In this document: piece after piece, positions 44,701-55,591 of the stretch
How positions within the stretch are numbered: the stretch's first letter is position 1
Layout of the letters: each line of letters begins with the position of its first letter
Source: Dryomyza anilis
Lineage: Eukaryota > Arthropoda > Insecta > Diptera > Dryomyzidae
DNA length: 64,000 nt
Direction: 5' to 3'
Assembly (NCBI GenBank): GCA_951804985.1
Contig: OX638133.1
Coordinates: 53,410,622-53,474,621 of the forward strand
Notes under the pieces: generated by a model
Told to the model about the DNA's origin: nothing
Database searches by the model: none
The model's input: the letters and a program-made list of their open reading frames with translations, nothing else
Made by a program: the position numbers and the translations under genes

Positions 44701-45608
44701 GCGATAGGGATCATTTATTTTTATTTTTGTATTAACTATTGCAGCAATAATAGCCCACTTAAAGCAGAAAATATCTCTGTTTTGTATATTAATACATGTC
44801 TTTCTTTTTTCTATGTATGCTGGCAATTTCTGATATGATAATCCATTTAAGGGGCTATATTCACTTATATTAAGCTCAATTTTATTGATTCTTATCAAAG
44901 CCCATCCACTATCCCGTTCTGGAAAGTTCTCCATTTTATTTATTAACAATTCTTCAATATTTAACATTACATCTTCAATATTATCTTTGGTTAATATTGT
45001 TAGTGGTTTTGTTATATGTGAAAAAGTGCTTAGTTTTAATTCATCATCAACTTCGACAGAAGGTTTTGAAGGACGTATATAGTCAGCAGAGATCTCCGCA
45101 TTCAATTTTAAAGATATTTTCTTATTTAATTCTCTTTCCAGTAAATTTTTAATTTTATTTCTTATTTGACCGAAATATTCGTGTGGATTAATTAGACTTT
45201 CATCATCATTAGGTAATATGTAATCACATATTTTATTTTTAAATGCTTTTCGTACCAATTTAAATCCATTTATATCTGAAATCTCTGATGCTCTCTTATG
45301 CGCTGTAGATCTTAAATGGCCTCTCCAGAGGGATTTGTGAACTGTAACATTACAGTTCTCATAGTAATGGCTCACCGATGATGATGTTGATGCGATTTCA
45401 TATTCAGCAAATTCTTATATTTTCCTTGTTTTGAAGGAATTTCCTCTTGAAAATGTTGACAGGAATAATGTTTTAAAGTATTTGCTCTGCTAAAAAATTT
45501 ACTACACTTTAAGCAGCCAAACTTTGTATTTTCATGTATTGTCGATACATGTCTCTTTAAATTATAGTTTTTCGCGAAGGACTTTGAACACAACGCACAA
45601 ATAAACAT
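41767..45608 (-). pseudogene. PolB repeat unit 4 running into the N-terminal exon
   Basis: The last unit (to 44623) continues without a joint into the N-terminal half of exon 1. Frame 45375-44338 covers the central N-terminal region, and 45608-45372 covers the two C2H2 fingers (CALCSKSF, CLKCSKFF), separated by a small deletion near 45405. The exon 1 part lacks the 36-bp deletion seen in units 1-3 but has its own breaks. Confidence 0.85.
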
Positions 45609-45879
45609 TTTTTAATTTTTAAAGAAGTTCTCGAAGTTGCAGACAAACGAACACTAACTTAAATTATTATTTTGAATATTAAGAAACTTCAACTTCAAAT
45701 TTTACAGGAATTATTGAACATAAAAAAAGTGCAGTAAAGATGTGTTACTGCAGTTTTAATTTACTGACTTCCGGTGTATTTTACTACTTATACATTAAAT
45801 TTTGCTGAATTCAAATTTTTATATTCAGTTTAATATATCATATTACATGCTTTGATATATAAAGGTGTTCTATACAATG

Positions 45880-46335
45880 GATATAATAATAAATTTTACT
45901 CGTTTATATACTTTTAATATATCAACATTAAAAAATGGAGTAGGATTTTCCCCGCATTTAAAATTCTCGACTAGAAACAACCTTAAGCGGCATATCCTGC
46001 GAAAACATAATTTTTCGTATAAAAAGGCAAAAACTTATACTTGTAAGTAAATAACTAAATATATTTTTTAAAATTATATTATATTAATAATAAAAATTTT
46101 ATTAACAGTAAATCCTTAAATTGAAATACTAAAAGTCGTAACACTCCCGCCAGTAAATTTGATAGATGTTGGAATTAGGGAAGGTTTATTAGATGATGGA
46201 CTAGATCATCTATTTCTTAACTTAGACGATCCGAGAATGTTAAATGGGGATCATCATTATTGTAATTTAATGGACGATGATGATAATATTTTATTAAACG
46301 CTCTACTGAGTTTTGAGCAGATAATGCAAATATAA
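45880..46335 (+). pseudogene. Paralogue of the spliced zinc-finger-like Polinton gene
   Basis: Homologous to 17094-17554 with the same GTAAGT donor and TTAACAG acceptor. The ATG used in the full copy is followed here by an early TAG, but an upstream in-frame ATG (45880) reads through to the finger (GFSPHLKF...LKRHILRKH), without the first Cys. The second exon retains most of the acidic region but has a stop early (CCTTAA). Confidence 0.6.
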
Positions 46336-46459
46336 GTTTTATTAATTATTTGTTATATTGTTTCAAATCGTTTTAAAAATAAATAAAACAATATGTATAT
46401 ATTTAAATATTTTATTTAAAATGAATATTTTTAAAAGTAAGTATATTGATATGTTTTTT

Positions 46460-46825
46460 TTATTCATAAAGTAAATCGAATAGAGCCATCCCCATTACTT
46501 CTGATTGTCGTCCTCGAAAAATAATAGACCACTTCTTCTCATTTATAATATATAAATATGGATCATCGGTTTCAACTTTTCTAGAAATTCTTGCTGGTAG
46601 ATAAAACCATCTGTTGTCTGTTAGATGTACAATTAATTTTGTTCCATTAATTGTGTTTTTCATTCAAATTTAGAAATCCTGAATTCCTGATCAATGGGCA
46701 AGTCATCTACTCTAATGTATGTAGAGAGGTTTCCTTTTGCTAAACTAATAATTTCAGCGAAATCCTTTAAATAATATAAATACATAAATTAATAAATACA
46801 AACAAAATTAAAAAAAAAAACAATT
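46460..46825 (-). pseudogene. Paralogue of the Polinton right-terminal gene, frameshifted
   Basis: Homologous to 17692-18067. A one-base deletion in the run near 46663 breaks the frame in the middle. The first ATG and intron position near 46820 are present (donor GTAAAA). Confidence 0.7.
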
Positions 46826-47640
46826 TTACCATATTTGTTTTCTGTTCCTATCAAATTGTAATGTAGACGATGAATAAATTTAATTCAAATTTCGATCCAT
46901 TTATATATAATGGATATCTCTTTAAAATGAGTTAAAAAGTGAATTCCATTCGTATAAATATACTCAATTAAAATTTTAAAGAGAGTAAATAAAATAAATC
47001 TCAAAACAAAAAACTCTATAAAAATATACATGTTCTAACATGCTCAATCTTTTACACTTATAGTATAGAAAATGATCCCAATGGAACCTTATGGCTCCAT
47101 TCATTCATATAACCAAATTAAACGACCATGACTTTGTAGAATAAAATCCAGTACAATAACCCTTATAGTAAAATTGGCCTTGAATTAAATATATGTCAAT
47201 GCATTAATGCATTAATACAGAAGTCTCTTAACCTGTTAACAACAAAAAAATTATCCACAAAAAAAAATAAGCATCTAATAATAATATTCATTCATATATC
47301 GAAGTTTAAAATTACAATCATCGTTCCTCAACAAAGTTTCAAATTAAACCCTTTGCTCCTCAACTCTCTTGATGATCAAACAAACAAGTATAACTATAAT
47401 ATACATTATAACTACGTTAACTGAAATCTAATTGCAACTATAATATTTTACAACAACATTAATACGTTTGTAAATATTCTCATTCACAAAAAATGCTTAC
47501 TCCGATATAATTATATAATTATATATAATTATCCCAACAACAACATTTACTCTTTACGGCTGCATGCCTTCATAACATGCATATAATATATATGTATGTA
47601 TCAACATTAACAAATTATGTTAAAAAGTTATCCCACTGGC
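46826..47640 (-). repeat. Truncated TIR of second Polinton
   Basis: Matches 18064-18860 of the full element with small indels; broken off at ~47640 before the minisatellite. Confidence 0.85.
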
Positions 47641-47982
47641 GATTATTTTGTTGTATGGTACACAATTGCGGCCCGCCTCATCTTTTGAGTTGCCAATGCG
47701 GCCCGTGATACCAAATGAGTTTTACATGCCAGATATAGACTGATCATAATATAGTAATTTATTATTTACAACCATATAATTCTCACTAACTGGCATTTTT
47801 TACTCTCTCTTACTTCCTCTTTGATGTTGGCTATGGCGGTGAGCAGTCAAGTTTTTTTTTTGTCGTGACAAAGTGTCTTTTAATGTTTAAAACATCATTA
47901 TTAAAAAAAAACATATATCCAAAAATAAAAAAGGTTAATTGTAAATGCTTAATATGAAGACAATATAGTTCAAACAAATTTC
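47641..47982. other. Non-coding DNA
   Basis: Contains a GC-richer start with GCGGCCCG twice; otherwise nothing recognised. Confidence 0.45.
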
Positions 47983-50232
47983 TACACCCAGAAAAAATCA
48001 TGGTAAATTGATAGTATTTCAATAGAAAAACAATAATTTATACCATTAAAATTGGTCAATAGGATGCGTCCCATTAGTTCAGTAATATTGAAACTGTTAA
48101 TACAATGTGTGGTTGTACCATAAATTTTATAATGTGATATTTTAATTACAATAAGAAAGACCTATACAAATTTAATGATACGTATTATTAATTTTATGGT
48201 AAAGTAGAATTACATTTTCCTAATAATTTATTAAAACAAAAATGTATTTTAGTTAATTTATTGTATAATCTATTTTATTTAAATGTCGAAACTGACATTT
48301 ACAACACACACATAAAAAGACACTTCTTGCTGCAAAAGATTGTAAAACATTTAATGTTTGCTTTGGTTTCCTTTAATTGATTGTAGTACTTGAGTCTGTA
48401 GTTATTTTTGAGTCCGTTGCCATAATAGAAGTTCGATGTATTATTTATTTTCTGTAATAAATAAAAATATAAATAAATATATAAATATAATTTATTTACA
48501 TTAAATACATTGAGCCCTTACCAATGTCGCGTATAATAATGTGGATTATAACTAAAAAATACATGCGACCATTTTGAGTAATCACGCAGAATGACGTACA
48601 AAACGAACATGTTTGCATTCGTTTTTATGTTTTTTTACACCACGTTTATTATTATAGGAGGAAACCATTAAAACAACAGTATTTATTCTATTTAAAATAA
48701 TAAAATTGAAATATTTAAATTAATGGTAGTGAATTTTTCAAATACTATTGAAATAATTAGAAAACTTTTATTTAAAAAGAAAAAACTATTAATACATGAA
48801 CCATAAGGTTAATGGTCGTACCATAAAGTACTTAATGGTACATTTTCTTCTGAGTGTTGTTTAAATTTACATTAATTTTATCTTTCTGAAACAATTATTT
48901 TATTTATTTATTTTGAACGACATTTATCAGAAGTCAAAATCGAGAGAATTATTTGGCATTTGCCTGTGGTGCCATATGTATTGTCTTAGTCTGTGTTCAT
49001 CTTATCACTGAAAACTGCTAACAAAATTAAACGACGTTTAATTTAAAGAGAGTATTAATTAAACGGAGTTTAAACTACGTTTAAACGAGCACTGAAAAAC
49101 TGGCCCTAAATTAACTAAAATCTACTTTTGTTTTAATAAATTATTAGGATATTGTAATTCGACTATACTATAAAATTAATAATACGTATCATTAAATATT
49201 TATAGGTTTTGGTTATTGTAATTCAAGGAGCGCATTACAAAATTTATGGTACACTAAGAAAACAAGATGTTTATGAAAGTCTTGCTGCAACTGTCCTTTT
49301 AAATTTACGCCTTGTAGCAAATATTCAAACATCCCATAAGTTTCAATAAATTTGCAGCAAAACTATTAAAATTTTTTGAATATGACATATATGCCGATTG
49401 TTACGAGATGTTTGCCACAACAGCAATGAAAATTGAGATATTTACAGTTGACTGATAGCAAACATCCTGAGTTCTTGGACATTTGCAGCAAAATTTTGAG
49501 GTATTTTGACATTTAACTACCATTAAAAAAGAAAATGGCATACTTTTTCCTTACGTTCGATTTATCCACAACAATTAAGTAAATTCAATGGTGTAAAATA
49601 GTGCCCACTCAAATATTACATTTTAATGGTAAAAGTCCTGTGATCCTGTGATTTAAATTATCCACACGTGATGGAAAATATTTCTTTTCAGAGTTTACTT
49701 TGCGAATAAATCTCAAGTCGTTGTACAATTTTGCCTTCGAAGGATTTAAAAAGACGATGACGATGTATACCAGGATGCACCATGTTCCAGGATACTGTTT
49801 TAATTCTAGAATAAATAAAAATACATTTGATTCATTTTCTTTCAATTCAATAAAAATTACTCCGCGAATTCTAATGGAGTAACTTTTCCAAATATTCATC
49901 AACTATCTTCCTATTTGTAAGATGTTTACTTGATGGTTGATATAAATAATCGTAAATTTGAAAGATGGTTGCTAGCAATATTTATCGTATTTGACGGATG
50001 TTTGAGAGATGGTTGTCTTAAATACGATTTAAATAATTTGTAAATAACTTGATATTTAGGGCTGTGAAATTCCGGCAATCAGCTTTGTTTTCTTAGTGTA
50101 CAACAAAATATTGTATTAACAGTTCCAATATTACTGAATTAATGCGACGCATCTTATTGACCAATTTTAATAGTATAAATTGTTTAACTACTGAAATACT
50201 ATTAATTTACCATTTTTTTCTGGGTGCAGGGT
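47983..50232. mobile_element. Inverted-repeat DNA element (CACCCAGAAAAAA ends)
   Basis: Left end CACCCAGAAAAAATCATGGTAA; right end, complement, TTTTTTCTGGGTGCAGG. The left arm (to about 48260) matches the right arm as two blocks, 49125-49252 and 50098-50228, split by a nested element. No transposase frame is visible. Superfamily unknown. Confidence 0.75.
49253..50097. mobile_element. Nested element with ACTAAGAAAACAA ends and GTAC duplication
   Basis: Terminal inverted repeats ACTAAGAAAACAA / TTGTTTTCTTAGT, flanked by GTAC (49249-49252 and 50098-50101). The other arm of the host element shows the unoccupied site (ATGGTACAACC, complement). No coding capacity. A second, split copy is at 52195-52513 plus 55184-55370. 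Confidence 0.8.
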
Positions 50233-50500
50233 TTACGAATCATGAAAATAACTAAAAACTGGCAATCGTTTAAGAATTTCCATTCATATGATAGGTACCC
50301 ATATTTACAAATGGGTAGGTGTATCGAATTTAGATTTTTTTAAAACCACAGGCGGGAAACATTATTTTTCATATATTTGAACATAAAGTCAATATTTATT
50401 TTACTAAAAAAGTCCACTTAAGCCCGCATAAAGTAGAATTCATTTGTAGATGTAAATTTTATATGAAGTATTTGAAAATAAGTGGTCGGTTCACAGGTCA
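50233..50500. other. AT-rich non-coding DNA
   Basis: Nothing recognised. Confidence 0.5.
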
Positions 50501-50507
50501 CAATTCA

Positions 50508-50606
50508 CCGCTCATGCCAATTTTCTTGTTAAGACAGCGTAAATATATAAGTAATCTAAATAAGGAGTTTTATTGATCTAGATCTTCTCCGCTTATGCCA
50601 ATTTTC
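50508..50606. repeat. ~80-bp repeat unit at left edge of non-LTR insertion
   Basis: CGCTCATGCCAATTTTCTTG...TCTAGATCTTCT, then a second unit starting CCGCTTATGCCAATTTTC, cut by the insertion. The unit resumes at 51882-51987. Confidence 0.7.
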
Positions 50607-51881
50607 CGTAGGGCCAGATCCACAGGTGACTTGATGGCGGTCCTCTCCGAAAAGTGGAATAATTGTATTTTCGGGGAGAGTAAGGCTGTTGCTCTCGATA
50701 TTTCCAAGGCTTTTGATCGATTGTGGCATAAAGCCCTCGTTTCAAAACTAATTGCATTTGGTGTCGGTGAATCTTTTACTCGATGGATATCGAGTTTTCT
50801 CCAGGGTCGTTCTATACGAGTTGCGATGGATGGTGTTTATTCAGAACAACATTCCATCAATTCTGGAGTTCCGCAGGGTTCCATCCTATCCCCGTCCCTA
50901 TTTCTGGTATTTATCAATGACCTTCTTTCATTGACCCAGAACCCAATTCATTCCTTTGCAGATGACAGTAACATTTGTCATTCATATTCGTTCAACAAGC
51001 GCCCAAACTCTTTGGAGATTGAGAGTAACAGACGCACTATGAATGACACACTCAACAATGACCTTAAATCAATCTCCGAGTGGGGTCTTGCAAATAGAGT
51101 TGATTTTAATGCATGCAAGACCCAATGTTGTCTGTTATCTCACAAAAGAATGGATTCAATATGGGTGCTGTGGATATTGCGCAGTCAGCTGCTCTTGACG
51201 TTCTGGGCACATCAATTCAGTGTGAGCTCCGTTGCAATGATCACGTATTTAATGTGTCGAAAGAAGCGGCCAAGTGCCTCGGTTTTTTAAAACGGTGTAA
51301 AACATACTTCACTCCTGCTGACCTACGCACTGTCTACACTACCTATATACAGCCTAAAATGGAATCAATTCGCACATTTGGACAGGAGCTTCAAAATCCT
51401 CCTTGGAGTTCCTGGAGCGAATTCAACAACGTGCGATATATTTAATAGGGGATGAAAACATCTCATCGTCTATTGGTTCTCTTGAGCACCGAAGGACCGT
51501 TGGTTGTGTAAGCCTGTTTTATAGGTATTACAACGGTAAGTGTTCGAGTGAAATACATGGCCTGATTCCACCAGGTCGTGTGTTTTCTCGTTCTACTCGG
51601 GCATCAAACCAAGCCCACCCCTTCGTAGTCCACTCGACTCTCAACAGAACCACACATTATAGAGATAATTCGTTCTTCAGTCGCACGACACGTTTGTGGA
51701 ACAATCTCCATGCGTCCGTTTTTCCCGACATTTTTGATATTGGCAAGTACAAAACAAACATTCACCGACACTAATCCATCTTTCCCCCCTCCATTTAACC
51801 TATCATCCCTTCTTACGATCAACAGTGTGCATTGCATGAACATCCCCTGAGCGTTGGTTAACTTGTAAAAAAAAAAAAAGT
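50607..51881 (+). pseudogene. 5'-truncated non-LTR retrotransposon (RT to 3' tail)
   Basis: RT motifs: ALDISKAFDRLWHKAL, NSGVPQGSILSPSLFL, HSFADDSNI (FADD catalytic site), then the downstream region (ERIQQRAIYLIGD, FFSRTTRLWNNL). The coding region changes frame near 51130-51180 and again near 51400. The 3' end is an A-run near 51869-51881. It is flanked by duplicated target DNA. Clade is Jockey/CR1-like at best guess. The endonuclease is missing. Confidence 0.8.
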
Positions 51882-52084
51882 AATCTAAATAAGGAAATCT
51901 TCTCCGCTCATGCCAATTTTCTTGTTAAGACAGCGTAAATATATAAATAATCTAAATAAGGAGTTTTATTGATCTAGATCTTCTAGTCCGTGATTTCAAC
52001 AGACGGACATCGCTAAATCGAGTAAGGAAGTCATGCTGATCATATATATGATGATATATATATATTTTTTTTTTACTTTTTTTT
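51882..52084. repeat. Right copy of target repeat and AT-rich DNA
   Basis: TAATCTAAATAAGG...ATCTTCTCCGCTCATGCC repeats the left flank with a deletion, then another full unit ending TCTAGATCTTCT at about 51985. Confidence 0.65.
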
Positions 52085-52194
52085 AAACAGTTAAAACCCG
52101 GTATAAAACCGATACCATTTATATCGGTTTTGGATATCGGCTTATTTATGATTTTCGTATAACGGTTTCGGTTACGGTTTCAATCCTTAGTTTA
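52085..52194. repeat. ACCGGTAT/CGGTTTCGG-rich tract
   Basis: Like 545-685, made of ACCGGTAT and CGGTTTCGGTTACGG variants and ending GTTTCAATCCTTAG. Confidence 0.4.
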
Positions 52195-52513
52195 AACAAA
52201 CTTGCAGCAAAGCTCTTAGTATTATTTAAATATGACATACATGCAGATAGTTAATATATGTTGGCCACAACAGCAATTAAAATTGAGATATTTACAGTTG
52301 ACTGATATGATAGCAAACGTCTCGAGTTCTTGGACATTTGCAACAAAAATGTTCTTATTTTGACATTTGACTACTACAAAAAGAAAAATGACGTAATTTT
52401 TCCTTTTGCTCGATTTATCCACAACTACTAAGTAAATACAATGGTGTAAAAGTGTCAACACAAATATTATGTTTTATTGGAAAATAAAATTTCCTGGTAT
52501 TGAAATTATCAAC
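52195..52513. mobile_element. Left part of a split copy of the 49253-50097 element
   Basis: Follows 49350-49650 of that element (for example ACAACAGCAATTAAAATTGAG and GATTTATCCACAAC). The outer end is lost; the right part continues at 55184. Confidence 0.7.
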
Positions 52514-54499
52514 AACCCCTACAGCACGAAAATGTTGCAGGAACGTTGCTGGGACATTTCACTGCAAGATTGAAATATTGCCAGAAGTGTCCCTGCAATG
52601 TTTCAGCAATCTATCTATGTCCGCCTCCTGGAATATTGCAGGAATATATAGAAATATTCCAGCAATATGGTAAGGCATTAGTCAGCAACGTATTTACAAT
52701 GTGTTAGCAATGAAAATAAAAAAAATGTTCGATATAATTATATGTTTAGTTATGGTTTGTATTTATGGTATGGTATTTAACAATTTAATTTCATAATTAT
52801 AGAAAATGTTTTTATTTAAGTTGCCACAAGCTGACATCGAACTCCTGACTACCTTCAACACGAAATTTTTGAAATGTCCGATTTATTATTAAATGTCACA
52901 AAGTTCAGACAGAATTATAAATTAACACAGGGCTGCCTGAGGTATGTCGACCACTCAGGTTCCAAGTTAGTAGGGCGTAGAAAACATTATGTTTGGACAA
53001 TCAACCCTTTGCCCAACCAACATATTATGTTCTCGTAAATTTAAAAATCGTTTGTGATAACTAGGATTGACTTTTTTGAACAATTCTTCCACAAGTTTAT
53101 GTAAATCTTTTAATAGGATTGAAGTCAAAACAAAATGTTTTTCTGAAGCAATTTTGGTTTAATTAAATAAATTAATTTTACAAACATTCACACCTTTATT
53201 ACAATTTTTTTTTCTGTTTGATAGATTTGTTAATTGGGCATTAAAATACAATGTTGTATTTTCGCGCTATAGAGGATTTCTTTTTCTTTCGATTGAATTT
53301 TGGCCGATTTTTTTAATATATGGTGCATGGGAAATTTGTAAAATTGTATCAAATACCAAAAAAAAAAATGTGAGTATTAATTCATGTTATTGAAGTAATT
53401 TAAATCATAAAAAGATAACTCCATAGAGAATATTTGAAAAATATAAACAACATTAACATATGAAGAGTTGCGATTTCCCACATTAGTCCCACTATACCTC
53501 CTACTAAAATTTTTTATAAAAACAATTTAAAGTCGAACATTTTTAAGCTAAATTATTTTGGGTTAATTAAAAAAAAGTCGATTTTAAGTGCATGCATTTA
53601 AGTGTATGCATTAATTTAATGAAAAAAGAATTTGATTTATCATTCGCTTGATTTTGACATTCAAAGCGAATTCAATTTAGGTGAAGAGCAATATTGAATG
53701 TTTTTTACGAATTTATAATAATTATTGTACACAAATGAATTTATGGGCCCTTTTCAGATAATGTGGAATTCATAACTGCAGCCCTGTGTAATGTACTAAC
53801 AATAGCTGCGTTTTTTTTCATAATTTTTTGTTTCGGATCAAAGCAATTTTGAAAATAACGATGTGGCTTAAATTAAATAATACACAAACCTTTCTTCAGA
53901 ATGAAAGGTTGGTGTCTTTGGTATGAGACTTAAAATTTTAATATTAAAAAAAAATAAAAAGAAGCAGCGGTGATTATGATACAACGGTAATTTCACCAAG
54001 AGGTGAGAGTGATGGACACAGGCATGTTTCATTGAAAATGGTTCTTGCAGCACCGCAAGAACCAACACACACTAAAAAATCACAAACACAGCACATTTTT
54101 TTTTTTGTGGACGCTGGGGATGCCGCAGATTCTCTAACTGCAATGGTTTCAAGGTCTAAAAATCTCCGATATCATTTCTTTGAGTCGTTGGAGTTGAGGT
54201 TGTCGTCACCAAGAGAAATGTCAGCTAATTTTTAAAAAATATTTTTTGTTTACTAAAAATTTTGAAGTTTATATTCTGTCAGCAACATTCAGCAATCCTC
54301 GCCGCGTACGTTTTAGTCAGTACATATTTTCAATGAGTTGAGCCAGATAGCTACACCAGAAATTTATCTGGTTCAAATGTTGTTTTTGTTTTGCGTATAA
54401 AATTTGTTCCAGCTCAAATTTAAATTATGAAAAAAACACAGCTATTATTTCTTTCACTACTTTAATATTATGTGTATTAATTTTTTGTGAAAATTGAGA

Positions 54500-54568
54500 C
54501 TGATAGCGTAACGGTGGGAGCTAGGGACTTGTAATCGGGAAATGCGGGTTCAAATCCTACTCATGCAT
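54500..54568 (+). repeat. tRNA-like (Pol III promoter-like) segment
   Basis: A-box-like TAGCGTAACGGTGGG and B-box GGTTCAAATCC separated by a short arm; the stem regions pair poorly. Probably a SINE piece. Confidence 0.4.
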
Positions 54569-55031
54569 ATATTTTTTTTTATTTGCTTATTTTTTAACAT
54601 TGTTTTTTTTTTTAATTTTTATAGTAGGTAATTTTGTTGAAGTACTTTGCATGCACAATATTTAAGTCTATTATTTTTAATAAAAATGTATATTTGATAT
54701 TTTTATATATTTAAATAATTGGTAAAATATGTCTAAATGTCTGAAAAAAAAAACACTTTTTGTCCTGCTGGAATATTGCAGATACATTTTTGTGCAATAT
54801 TGCGTTTGACATACATAATAACAATAGTTTGGCACTACAGTCCTTACAGAACTTAGGCCAAGTTCTCTCACCATTTTTGAGCTGTGCGTGTTATATTTGT
54901 ACTCAAAGTGGTGGGACCTACAGTTTATTGCCGAATCCAAACGGCGGGTGCTTTTCATAGGCAAGATTTTACTCTTATAGGTTTGCCATTTAATGCCGAG
55001 AGGTAACGCGGTATAGAAAAATGTTTCTATG

Positions 55032-55087
55032 AAAAGGGGACCTTTCGGCTCGCAGTCCAACGCACTAACAACTGAGCTACCGCGGCT
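55032..55087 (-). repeat. tRNA-derived SINE head, minus strand
   Basis: Minus strand reads GCCGCGGTAGCTCAGTTG then TTAGTGCGTTGGACTGCGAG, a good tRNA D-arm and A box; no B box follows, so it is only a head. Confidence 0.5.
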
Positions 55088-55183
55088 TAACATATTGCTA
55101 CAATATTCCAGAAATATTGTATGCGCAATATTGTATGTAGCAATATTTCTGCAAGATTGTCGCAACAGTTTGTGCTGTAGGGG

Positions 55184-55370
55184 AAGTGATGGAAAATTAT
55201 TTCTTTTCAGAGTTTACTTTGATGACAGCATCGCCGGATGGACTTGATTCTTCCGCGAAGAAGTCTCAAGTCGATGTACAATATTACCTTGAAAGGATTT
55301 ATAAAGACGATGGTTTTAATTCTAACAATTTTAACAAAACAACTACATTGACGGAGTTTAATCCCGGAAT
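55184..55370. mobile_element. Right part of the split copy of the 49253-50097 element
   Basis: GTGATGGAAAATTATTTC..., TCAGAGTTTACTTTG and AAGTCTCAAGTCG match 49665-49860, with an insertion near 55225. Confidence 0.65.
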
Positions 55371-55557
55371 TCTCGGGACTAGAAAATGATCGGGACCGCT
55401 GTACCCCACAGATGTAGGGTATAATTAGACTAACAAAACATACATTATAATACAGAAATTAGATTTTGTATTATAAAGTAATTTATATAATTTATTAAAC
55501 TTAAAGCCATAAAAAGAACAAAATTGTGTCAAAAAAAAAATTTGTTTTACATTCTAC

Positions 55558-55563
55558 TTTATT
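55558..55563 (-). terminator. Poly(A) signal of the Chip gene
   Basis: AATAAA on the minus strand, about 29 bases past the stop codon. Others lie further downstream, so the real site is uncertain. Confidence 0.5.
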
Positions 55564-55591
55564 AAATATCATTTTACAGAATACAAAATAA

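Larger units (their letters stand above)
34921..47640. mobile_element. Truncated second Polinton with amplified PolB segment
   Basis: Sequence homologous to the PolB-to-right-TIR half of the full element (about 12879-18860), in the same orientation. The left end starts inside PolB exon 2; the right end stops inside the TIR at ~47640 (...CCCACTGGC), so the outer ~460 bases of TIR are lost. The PolB segment is repeated head-to-tail. No integrase, capsid or ATPase sequences are present. Confidence 0.92.
52514..55183. mobile_element. Nested inverted-repeat element (CCCCTACAGCAC ends)
   Basis: Left end CCCCTACAGCACGAAAATGTTGC; right end, complement, CCCCTACAGCACAAACTGTTGC. Short, repeated palindromic motifs (GGAATATTGCAG, TTCCAGCAATAT) fill both ends. 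The flanks belong to one split copy of the element at 49253, which confirms the insertion. The middle is AT-rich with tRNA-like segments and no transposase. Confidence 0.7.
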
